From Deltaproteobacteria bacterium (GTDB taxonomy: Bacteria > Bdellovibrionota_C > UBA2361 > JAAYZI01): 5,318 nucleotides of DNA. How positions within the stretch are numbered: the first letter of the stretch is position 1; each line of letters begins with the position of its first letter. The position numbers were made by a program, and so were the translations under genes. The DNA lies in contig JAAYZI010000003.1 of NCBI GenBank assembly GCA_012514925.1, positions 1 through 5,318 of the forward strand. The letters are read 5' to 3'. Below, piece after piece: positions 1 to 5,142 of this stretch. Under the pieces are notes generated by a model. That model saw only the letters and a list, made by a program, of their open reading frames with translations, ran no database searches and was not told where the DNA came from.

Positions 1-1015
1 CTGGAATATGTAGTTGTGTATTCTCGGCTGCATTAAAGTTTTGATGAACCCAGAAAGCGCAGTACTTTTGTTTTTCAAAGGAGATGACCTCAGCCAGGCA
101 GCCTTGTACTTTCAATTTGCCTGTTTTCGGTTTTAGTTCTGAAAAAATTTGGGAGGTGCGGTTCTCTTTAAAAAAACAGGAGGTAACCGGGCGCGGCCAA
201 TTATCCGCTGTTATCTGCTTTAGGCGGTAGGCGTTACAGATTTCTTCAATTCCATCGGCGCTGTTTGGAAGGTCGCTTAGGTGGCGAAGGTCAATTAGCG
301 TAGCACTAAGCCCTAAATCGGCCAGCGGCTGGAGTTGGTCTAAGATGAACCAATCTTCTTCCAAGAAAAGTTGGGTGCCGTGTTTGGTCTGGAGAGCGTG
401 AAAGGTCTGCTCTCCGGATTCGTTTGTATGCAGAAGCGACTCAATCCAACTTGAGTCCGTTTGACGTTGAGTCTGGTCATTTTGAGACAGAAGAAATCTG
501 GGAGAGTAAAAAATCAAAATCCTGCCCGCTCCCAGGATTTCACAGGGCGTAGAGAGGGTTTTTATATAGGTCGATAATTGCTCTTTAGGTAGTTCCAGCG
601 ATAGCACCATGCGATCCAGCTGTGATCCAAAGTGGGCTTGCCAGCCAAGCAGCGCTTCCAGATTATGATTTCCGCTATTTACGAGAAGTTGGATTTGAAT
701 TTGTGGCCATTCTTTTTGCAGCAGGTAGGCTGCGCCTAGGTCGTGCACTCTCACTGCGTGAAGTAGTCCCAAATCCCAGTTGGAGAGTTTGTCTAAGCTC
801 CGCTTTAGCGAGTCCTCTGTCATCAGGATGTCCCACACCAAAACGGGTTTAAGGTGGTGCTCTCTTGCAGCCTCAGCCAGGGATTTGGCCTTTTCATCGG
901 AGAGCCGCCCCTGCTTTGTCAGTGTTTCAGGTTCGAGCAGGACTTCCTGCACCAGGTGCGTGCTCTTGAACCGGTGTAAATCGTGAATAGAAGAAGCAAA
1001 AGTGAGAAAGTGCAT
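1..1015 (-). CDS. Divergent U32 peptidase-like protein, 3' part cut by window edge
   Basis: An open frame of 338 codons runs without a stop from an ATG at 1015-1013 to the left edge; AAGGAAA lies about 12 nt upstream as a weak ribosome site. I assign it to the U32 family on three motifs: a Leu-Glu-Leu segment near residues 139-143, GAGRILIFYSPRFLL at 162-176 (the family's G-x-L-x-x-x-Y-S-x-R-x-L-L core) and FFKENRT at 281-287, followed by a C-terminal beta segment. Known members include the RNA hydroxylases RlhA and TrhP, UbiU/UbiV of anaerobic ubiquinone synthesis, and PrtC-type proteins annotated as collagenases. The family's usual N-terminal ELLAPAG-type opening is absent. The cysteines that bind the 4Fe-4S cluster in UbiU/UbiV are not seen around the core (Phe stands where they have Cys after S-x-R). 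A cluster-free or non-catalytic role is possible. The substrate is unknown. It is divergent from the zincin gene. Confidence 0.75.
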   Translation of the reverse strand, partial: MHFLTFASSIHDLHRFKSTHLVQEVLLEPETLTKQGRLSDEKAKSLAEAAREHHLKPVLVWDILMTEDSLKRSLDKLSNWDLGLLHAVRVHDLGAAYLLQKEWPQIQIQLLVNSGNHNLEALLGWQAHFGSQLDRMVLSLELPKEQLSTYIKTLSTPCEILGAGRILIFYSPRFLLSQNDQTQRQTDSSWIESLLHTNESGEQTFHALQTKHGTQLFLEEDWFILDQLQPLADLGLSATLIDLRHLSDLPNSADGIEEICNAYRLKQITADNWPRPVTSCFFKENRTSQIFSELKPKTGKLKVQGCLAEVISFEKQKYCAFWVHQNFNAAENTQLHIP

Positions 1016-1357
1016 GTGGCTTGTTTCCTTTTAGGAATGTCAGTGTTGGCTTTGCGCCCTATATTTGCAAGTGGGTCAGCCTGGGAGTAAAGATAACCCT
1101 GCGGTATTATTGGGGCCAAATAAGAATACGAGCAAGCGCCGGAATTGGATACCGGATACTGTAACTCCCCTCAAAAAGAACCCTGCAATTTCCCTCCTCA
1201 GGGTGGAGGGGCGCCAAATTTTCACAGTGCCGCTGACACAAACTGCCACCCATAAGTGAATACCTCAAAAAGGTGCGACTCCTATCTAAAACGGAACATC
1301 AAACAGGTGTCCTCTTTACTGTCTGGGACTGCTCTACCTAGTTTACGGGTTACGATT
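1016..1357. other. Intergenic region between divergent genes
   Basis: This 342-nt gap separates the U32-like gene (leftward) from the zincin gene (rightward). It should hold a promoter for each, but I found no -35/-10 pair near consensus with 16-18 nt spacing on either strand. The only structure seen is a short GC-rich inverted repeat at 1192-1210. A GTG-initiated in-frame extension of the zincin gene starts at 1256; I treat 1256-1357 as leader because it has no ribosome site and lacks a clear protein feature. Confidence 0.6.
1192..1210. repeat. Short inverted repeat, 6-bp arms
   Basis: CCCTCC and GGAGGG are separated by 7 nt. No T-run follows at a distance expected of an intrinsic terminator on either strand. 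It could be a leader hairpin of the downstream gene or chance. Confidence 0.4.
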
Positions 1358-3622
1358 ATGAGCGACCGGTTTAAAAATCAAGATAAGCGCCTCGCACTTA
1401 TAGTGACAGTGGCAGTGATAGTGACGATTTCTTGCTTCGCATTACTGATGGGGCGCCCAGGTAAAAGGGCCGCCTCTCAACAGGCCACCCGCCGCACTGG
1501 AGTCGAAAGCTCACTTCCTGCAATCGGTTATTGGACTAGGGCGCAGGGCTTGAAAACAAAGCTAGAGTGCAAGAATTTTGCAGCAGCACCGGCAGTGCTA
1601 GACATAACGATCCTGTCTCCTGATGCTCTCGATCAGTCATTGGCACTTGAGGTAAAATCCAAAGCTGTCTTAGACTTAAACAAATTTAGCAAAAAGGGCA
1701 GCCACGGGCAGTTTCGCGTACGCGCCCTCTCCGAGACCGAGCAATCCCCCTTAGTCCAGTGCTCTTCTTTGGTCAGCAAAAAATCAAAGAAAAAAAAGCG
1801 AGGCAACGTTCGCATTCCGCTTGGGATCGGGCGGGTCAAAGACACTGCTGTGGCACTGTTTAACACCGGCTATCCAGGGACTAAGTCTCTATCTCAGCCG
1901 ATTACAAACAAAGTGACGATCTACAATCCCGGTAATGAAACTATCAAAGCCGATTTTATTGTGCACAGTTCAAATAGGCAGCGCAAAAAATCTATAAAAG
2001 CCATAAAGCCGGGCACAGCGAAGAGTTTTAGTCTAAGCTCTCTCTTCCCCGCAGACAAAGCAGTTAAGGGAATGGTGGAGATGTCAGCATCTGGTTTGTT
2101 CATCGCCTTCCTGGAGAGAAAAGATGATTCCGCCTCGACCTCTATTCCAGCCCGACGACCATCTTCTTTTTCAGGAGATATCACCGTTCCTGACCTTCCT
2201 GGCTCCGATTTTTGGATGGAAGTGGGAAACTTTCCTATAAATGAGAGACAGAATGCCGGACCAGCCGAAGTAATAGTGGAGTGGTGGAACATAGGGGCAA
2301 AAACGCCCTCCTTTGAGGAACGGCTCTCGATTAAAGCCTTCAGCAGCAAGATCTACAAGCCGAATTTCGTCAAGGTAGGGGTAGCTCGTCCGGACTTTAT
2401 AAGAGTAGCCACGCCTTTGTCAGACGCCGATAGAACCTCGATAATCGCCGATGGATTTGGGCGGCTGCGCCATCAGGCAAGATCTGATGGAGCTAAAGGA
2501 AAGCAGGTTGGCATTTTCCGCTCTACTCAGCATAGCCGTACACCTTCATTTGAAGGCAATGAGAACTGGTCAGAAATCCTGGAGCGTTTTAAAGTTTTTC
2601 AATCCGGTTACGTAGATCTAGTGCTGGACGTAGAAGACGGTCATGATGGAGATGTCCGCAAAGTTTTAAGAGGTGGAAAGGGGAATAAAGAAGCGCGAGT
2701 TCCATACAAAATTACTGATTGTCCCTGCACTGAGGTAAAAATATCCTGCTTGCCTCAAGGTGAACTGCTCTGTGGCCCTAGGAGTCCGGCCTGCGTTAGT
2801 AAAGGAAGAGGTTCGTCGTGCAAGATGTTATTCAGTGAGGAAATTTGTAAATTACTAGATATTAAGCCCTCCACTAAGCCTAAGCCTATAGAAGATCTTG
2901 GATATTTAGCATGTAAGATGTACATTTATGATGGGCCGCACCGGGTCCTCGATCCGGGTAACGATTTTAATCAAGCTTATAATTGCTGTACCTGGAATCA
3001 CGAATTGATACACCTAAAAGATGGAAAGTGCTACCATCCTATCAAAGCGTGCAATGAGCTGCAAACAGGTTCATATAGTGCTAGGTGCTTAAGTGGTATT
3101 ACAGAGAAGTTCTGTGCTCGGTACCCAGGACATATATATTGTACAGCCGCATGTCTGCTCAGTTTATTTGATAGAGTCAATTCAATCTCAACTACTTGTG
3201 CTTGCAGAGTGCAGGAAGGCGGAGAGTCACATCTTGGCACGATTTACAAGACATGTGAGAAAGTGTGCAAAAAAAATGTAACGGAAGCTGATCTTCCGGC
3301 TGGTTGTCCAGATAATTATATCGTCCCAATCCAGGAAGGAGGAAAGACTATTAATAAGAGACACACCTGGGAGGAACTCATAGCGCTTGCTTGTCATAAG
3401 GGAAGCCCTTACCTCGAGCCTCTACCTGAATACGAAGACCCGCTACCTGAATACGAAGACGAACCAGCGCCAGAAGAAGCACCGATACCACTTGAACCGA
3501 CGCCAGAAGAATCACCAACGCCGAGCTACACTTCATATCCAAGCGGAACAGCGACACCTGAACCGACGCCTAGCTACACTCCGTATCCAACAGGAACGAT
3601 ATCAAACCTGAGCAAAACTTAA
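1358..3622 (+). CDS. Membrane-anchored exported protein with Cys-rich Atp23/M76-like zincin motif
   Basis: The 754-residue product probably acts outside the cytoplasm. Residues 12-31 form one hydrophobic helix after a charged start (MSDRFKNQDKR), a typical signal anchor. Residues about 51-141, 161-256 and 276-391 look like beta-rich modules; TIYNPGNETIKADF resembles bacterial Ig-like surface domains. A Lys-rich stretch lies at 141-149. Residues 455-680 hold 22 cysteines, which suggests disulfides in an oxidising compartment. Inside is HELIH at 548-552, then Asp555, Cys558, and A-C-x-E-x6-S-x2-C at 564-577. As I recall the family, Atp23 metallopeptidases share HELIH-x2-D and the same A-C-x-E-x6-S-x2-C spacing, so zinc protease activity is the best guess; substrate and third zinc ligand are unknown. 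Residues 684-754 are a repetitive Pro/Glu/Tyr/Thr tail. The ATG at 1358 is chosen over GTG 1256 because it places the anchor at the N terminus; neither has a good ribosome site. Confidence 0.8.
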   Translation: MSDRFKNQDKRLALIVTVAVIVTISCFALLMGRPGKRAASQQATRRTGVESSLPAIGYWTRAQGLKTKLECKNFAAAPAVLDITILSPDALDQSLALEVKSKAVLDLNKFSKKGSHGQFRVRALSETEQSPLVQCSSLVSKKSKKKKRGNVRIPLGIGRVKDTAVALFNTGYPGTKSLSQPITNKVTIYNPGNETIKADFIVHSSNRQRKKSIKAIKPGTAKSFSLSSLFPADKAVKGMVEMSASGLFIAFLERKDDSASTSIPARRPSSFSGDITVPDLPGSDFWMEVGNFPINERQNAGPAEVIVEWWNIGAKTPSFEERLSIKAFSSKIYKPNFVKVGVARPDFIRVATPLSDADRTSIIADGFGRLRHQARSDGAKGKQVGIFRSTQHSRTPSFEGNENWSEILERFKVFQSGYVDLVLDVEDGHDGDVRKVLRGGKGNKEARVPYKITDCPCTEVKISCLPQGELLCGPRSPACVSKGRGSSCKMLFSEEICKLLDIKPSTKPKPIEDLGYLACKMYIYDGPHRVLDPGNDFNQAYNCCTWNHELIHLKDGKCYHPIKACNELQTGSYSARCLSGITEKFCARYPGHIYCTAACLLSLFDRVNSISTTCACRVQEGGESHLGTIYKTCEKVCKKNVTEADLPAGCPDNYIVPIQEGGKTINKRHTWEELIALACHKGSPYLEPLPEYEDPLPEYEDEPAPEEAPIPLEPTPEESPTPSYTSYPSGTATPEPTPSYTPYPTGTISNLSKT
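3419..3460 (+). repeat. Two tandem 21-bp units coding PLPEYED twice
   Basis: Units 3419-3439 and 3440-3460 match at 20 of 21 positions. They lie in frame in the C-terminal tail of the zincin protein. Near-identity at DNA level points to a recent duplication, so tail length may vary among strains. Confidence 0.9.
3515..3598 (+). repeat. Spaced repeat coding PTPSYT-[SP]-YP-[ST]-GT
   Basis: Two 36-nt copies, 3515-3550 and 3563-3598, code twelve-residue units differing at two positions, separated by ATPE. They make the C terminus a Pro/Tyr/Thr-rich low-complexity tail, probably an extended spacer or wall-interacting segment. Confidence 0.8.
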
Positions 3623-3689
3623 CCAGACGTCCTGCATCGCTCAAGAATTCATGTTACTGATTAGCACAATTGTAACCGTTCACGTACGA

Positions 3690-3713
3690 AATTGATCATG
3701 TAATTGATCATGC
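3690..3713. repeat. Two tandem 12-bp units AATTGATCATGY
   Basis: Units 3690-3701 and 3702-3713 differ only in the last base. Each holds the palindrome TGATCA. They lie directly inside the left IS66-like end and could be transposase or regulator binding sites, or part of the weak terminator hairpin there. Confidence 0.7.
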
Positions 3714-3725
3714 AATTTTTGTTTT
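3691..3725 (+). terminator. Weak intrinsic terminator candidate after the zincin gene
   Basis: ATTG and CATG pair with CATGCAAT across an 8-nt loop and a 2-nt bulge, followed by TTTTGTTTT. It lies about 70 nt after the zincin stop codon and in the right direction. The stem is AT-rich and bulged, so it may be inefficient; it also overlaps the tandem 12-mers. Confidence 0.25.
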
Positions 3726-3751
3726 AAGCCTGGGCGGTAAAATTTCGCTTC

Positions 3752-3789
3752 GGCGCGGAGTTAAATTCACTTTCTCCGGAGAAAGTAAA
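3752..3789. repeat. Direct repeat copy 1 with perfect 18-bp palindrome
   Basis: The copy starts GGCGCGGAG and ends with the 24-nt block at 3766-3789 that recurs exactly at 4053-4076. Its core ACTTTCTCCGGAGAAAGT (3769-3786) is a perfect palindrome. The spacing fits a dimeric regulator site or a dispersed genomic palindrome. It also contains GGAG on both strands, so it could act as a ribosome site. Confidence 0.85.
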
Positions 3790-3905
3790 TATGGCAGCCG
3801 CTACATCCTTCATCCACCTGTATCAGCCGGTATTTAATCACACAGACAATGTTAAATTTCTTCATAAAACGTAAGGTCATCCAATTTGGTACGACCTAAT
3901 GTTGG

Positions 3906-3988
3906 CCTTGTCACATATACATATCTCGCGCAAAGGGTTGGCAAATTAAACTAGTGTACTACGTGCGAGATATGTATATGTGACAAGG
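3906..3988. repeat. Perfect 24-bp inverted repeat with 35-nt spacer
   Basis: Arm 3906-3929 is the exact reverse complement of 3965-3988; a G-T mismatch then one more pair would extend it inward. The AT-rich core reads CACATATACATATCTCGC. Transcribed from either strand it gives an 83-nt stem-loop. TAATG occurs close outside both arms (3897-3901 and 3991-3995), but not at equal distances, so a target duplication is not shown. It could be a tiny MITE, a long hairpin RNA or an RNase III site. Confidence 0.85.
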
Positions 3989-3996
3989 TTTAATGA

Positions 3997-4026
3997 AGCC
4001 CAGGTTAGCAGAGCCTGGCTTTTCTT
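3997..4026 (+). terminator. Intrinsic terminator, plus-strand direction
   Basis: AGCCCAGG pairs with CCTGGCT (one bulged C) across a 9-nt loop and is followed at once by TTTCTT. It ends transcription reading right, just after the 24-bp inverted repeat and before the 3' end of the convergent lipoprotein gene. It may end readthrough from the zincin gene or an unannotated transcript of the gap. The minus strand lacks a T-run, so it would not serve the lipoprotein gene. Confidence 0.6.
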
Positions 4027-4041
4027 GTGATGGCTGACGGT

Positions 4042-4076
4042 GGCACGGAGTCTTCACTTTCTCCGGAGAAAGTAAA
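4042..4076. repeat. Direct repeat copy 2 with perfect 18-bp palindrome
   Basis: This is the second copy of the repeat at 3752-3789, same orientation, 290 nt away. The 24 nt at 4053-4076 are identical and the preceding GGCACGGAG differs by one base; 3 nt between them are missing relative to copy 1. The palindrome is at 4056-4073, next to the right IS66-like end. Confidence 0.85.
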
Positions 4077-4102
4077 ATTCACGCAAGCGGTTACAAAACT
4101 TG

Positions 4103-4822
4103 TTACTTATAAAAACGTAGCGTCGATTTGCTCGAAGAACTTGACGAACTTGATTTGCTAGATGAGCTTGAAGACGAACTCGATTTACTTGATGAACTAG
4201 AAGAGCTTGAAGAGCTCGACGAACTTGAAGAGCTTGACGAACTCGAAGAGCTCGAAGAACTCGACGAACTAGGAGAACTAGTACCGCTAGGTTTAGGAGT
4301 CTCCGGCCCAACTCGGATATGCTCGGAATCTTGTGCGTCGAACAGCGGATTTGCTGGATCAAAGACCGGGTCATAAATATCGGCGTCTACAGCAATGCGG
4401 CCATCGGGCACATTGCCCACCCCCAACAATCTAAGCATTAGAAAACCCTTGCCGTATGGCTCAAAAATATTTCGAGTGGGATAGAAAACCAGAAATGAGT
4501 CGGTCTCGGTGGAAGCATAGTGCTGGGGCGAAACTGCGATGGTATTATCCCCTACCACATAAAACGAAGAGTGTTCTATGAATTCAAGACCGACTGGAAA
4601 ACGGATTTTTAATGTCCAGATTGGTTCTTGCAAGTTAGAAATGTAAATGACTAGACGGATCGCATCGCCGCTATCAATAGCCCTTGGGCTTACCTTCAAG
4701 TCGAGTTTGGCCAGCTCGTTTGGCGCGTCACCGCCTCCCCCTCCGCTACCGCAGCCGAGGTAACAGAGACTTAGAGTTAAACTTAGAAGCAGGAGGAGGA
4801 GGGCATTTACGGTGAGTCTCAT
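4103..4822 (-). CDS. Putative lipoprotein, cohesin-like domain and C-terminal polyserine tail
   Basis: The start at 4822 gives 239 residues: MRLTVN, a Leu-rich hydrophobic stretch (7-19), then YLGC with Cys24 as likely lipidation site, and a Gly run (27-31). An upstream ATG at 4900 would bury this signal, and AGGA sits 5 nt before 4822. The YLG before Cys departs from the usual L-[AST]-[GA] lipobox, so ordinary signal cleavage is possible. Residues about 39-172 look like one all-beta domain: opening LDLKVSPRAIDSGDAIRLVI, then the LEF and GKGFLMLRLLGV segments. Its pattern recalls cohesin-like sandwiches, without proof. Residues 185-232 are 28 Ser, Lys, 9 Ser, Lys, 8 Ser, Lys, then STLRFYK. 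Polyserine is known as a linker between secreted domains (for example in Cellvibrio and Saccharophagus enzymes); here nothing folded follows it, so a lost downstream domain is possible. Function unknown. Confidence 0.8.
   Translation of the reverse strand: MRLTVNALLLLLLSLTLSLCYLGCGSGGGGGDAPNELAKLDLKVSPRAIDSGDAIRLVIYISNLQEPIWTLKIRFPVGLEFIEHSSFYVVGDNTIAVSPQHYASTETDSFLVFYPTRNIFEPYGKGFLMLRLLGVGNVPDGRIAVDADIYDPVFDPANPLFDAQDSEHIRVGPETPKPSGTSSPSSSSSSSSSSSSSSSSSSSSSSSSSSSSKSSSSSSSSSKSSSSSSSSKSTLRFYK
4124..4279 (-). repeat. Cryptic 9-nt minisatellite AGY-TCN-TCN coding polyserine
   Basis: Read in the coding sense, the serine tract is built of triplets of codons: one AGC or AGT followed by two TCN. 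The 28-serine run is nine such units plus one AGT. Each of the three lysines (AAA) takes the middle slot of a unit. One extra TCA codon shifts the phase once. The SSP just before the tract (AGT TCT CCT) fits the same unit. TCC is never used. Confidence 0.9.
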
Positions 4823-4827
4823 TCTAT

Positions 4828-4831
4828 TCCT
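4828..4831 (-). promoter_or_regulatory. Ribosome binding site deciding the lipoprotein start
   Basis: In the coding sense the sequence is TTAGGAATAGAATG: AGGA with a 5-nt gap to the ATG at 4822. It supports this start over the ATG at 4900. Confidence 0.6.
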
Positions 4832-4946
4832 AACGCTAAAGTAACCTGGAAACCTATCGAAGTTATTCTCCGTCAACGACGGCTGACGAAAGCGTAACAC
4901 TTATCAATTAACCGCGAAATAGTGGTGAAAGACCCTAATTAGTAGG

Positions 4947-4975
4947 TTGTAATGTTTCCGACATTACAAGATAAT
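4947..4975 (+). promoter_or_regulatory. Promoter with overlapping 9-5-9 operator dyad
   Basis: TTGTAA (4947-4952, -35) and GATAAT (4970-4975, -10) have a 17-nt spacer. The perfect dyad TTGTAATGT-N5-ACATTACAA fills 4947-4969, covering the -35 and the whole spacer, so a bound dimer would block RNA polymerase. The predicted start near 4982 lies just before the original ribosome site at 4989. Dyad size and TGTAATGT arms recall FUR-superfamily sites such as Zur boxes, which is only a resemblance. The dyad lies between the lipoprotein and phosphatase genes, and its other strand also carries TTGTAA, so it could govern both. Confidence 0.6.
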
Positions 4976-4988
4976 GCTCCGGACGTTA

Positions 4989-4996
4989 AAGAGGTT
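4989..4996. repeat. Target-site duplication, left copy
   Basis: AAGAGGTT directly borders the left end of the 135-bp element. Before insertion it was the only copy and held the ribosome site of the phosphatase gene. Confidence 0.8.
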
Positions 4997-5131
4997 GTAC
5001 CCGTTCACATGAATATCAAATTAGGTAATTACAATCTGTTACCAGTGCGATTATCATGAAAAAAAAAGTGGTCACCCCCTGATCGGGGGGCGGCTGATTT
5101 TGTGTGATCAATTCCGTACGTGAACAGTTAC
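4997..5131. mobile_element. 135-bp IS66-like miniature element with 8-bp target duplication
   Basis: Ends are GTACCCGTTCAC (left) and, read inward on the minus strand, GTAACTGTTCAC (right), 10 of 12 matching. The element is flanked by exact AAGAGGTT at 4989-4996 and 5132-5139. IS66-family transposition is known to make 8-bp duplications with ends opening GTAA, which fits size and ends. No coding frame lies inside, so it must have moved using a transposase encoded elsewhere. The right end is a near copy (25 of 27) of the end at 3672. It holds a GC hairpin and an A9 tract. Confidence 0.8.
5075..5090. repeat. GC-rich hairpin CCCCCTGATCGGGGGG in the element
   Basis: A 5-bp G/C stem closes a TGATC loop. 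If transcription starts near 4982 it lies in the phosphatase leader about 50 nt before the start codon. On the minus strand it is followed 7 nt later by T9, which resembles a poorly spaced terminator. On the plus strand only TTTT follows, 8 nt after the last stem G. Confidence 0.55.
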
Positions 5132-5139
5132 AAGAGGTT
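5132..5139 (+). promoter_or_regulatory. Target-site duplication, right copy, containing the phosphatase ribosome site
   Basis: AAGAGGTT borders the right end of the element. AAGAGG (5132-5137) is followed after 5 T by the TTG start at 5143. The duplication created by the insertion therefore supplies the Shine-Dalgarno and fixes the start choice. Confidence 0.7.
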
Positions 5140-5142
5140 TTT

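Larger units (their letters stand above)
3672..4094. mobile_element. Possible decayed IS66-like remnant without transposase
   Basis: The left end begins GTAACCGTTCACGTACG (3672 on) and the right end, read inward on the minus strand from 4094, begins GTAACCGCTTGCGTG. Eleven of the first 14 positions agree and the differences are transitions. IS66-family ends are known to begin GTAA. The left end matches the right end of the 4997-5131 element at 25 of 27 positions, so it belongs to the same family. No transposase frame lies inside and the 8-bp flanks differ (GCACAATT, AAAACTTG), so the two ends may be unrelated pieces. The right boundary sits 8 nt past the lipoprotein stop codon. Non-coding gap contents are listed separately. 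Confidence 0.4.

Noticed and set aside
1256..1357. GTG-initiated 34-residue extension of the zincin protein
   Set aside because: No ribosome site precedes it and it would bury the signal anchor; not fully excluded since ATG 1358 also lacks a strong site.
1016..1357. Candidate -35/-10 pairs such as CTGACA at 1232 and TTGGCC on the minus strand near 1117
   Set aside because: Their partner hexamers are poor at 16-18 nt spacing.
1921..2349. 142-codon minus-strand frame inside the zincin gene
   Set aside because: It is a shadow of the beta-module coding region with no recognisable domain or start signal.
3791..3874. 27-codon frame (MAAATSFIHLYQ...) with GGAG 9 nt upstream
   Set aside because: The ribosome-like GGAG is part of the palindrome, the product is too short and matches nothing I recognise; it may be debris.
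3906..3988. Invertible switch flanked by the 24-bp inverted repeat
   Set aside because: The 35-nt spacer carries no promoter or start codon of a neighbouring gene and no recombinase gene is present.
4054..4374. Minus-strand frame rich in Leu, Val and Arg
   Set aside because: It is the shifted frame of the same 9-nt repeat and runs across the repeat-dense gap.
4128..4376. Plus-strand frame coding (D/E)EL-type acidic repeats
   Set aside because: It is the antisense reading of the polyserine codons; it has no ribosome site or domain, and the lipoprotein frame explains the region.
3664..5139. Single 1.46-kb transposon with the lipoprotein gene as cargo
   Set aside because: The 8-bp flanks of the outer ends differ (GCACAATT and AAGAGGTT), whereas the inner 135-bp element has an exact duplication.
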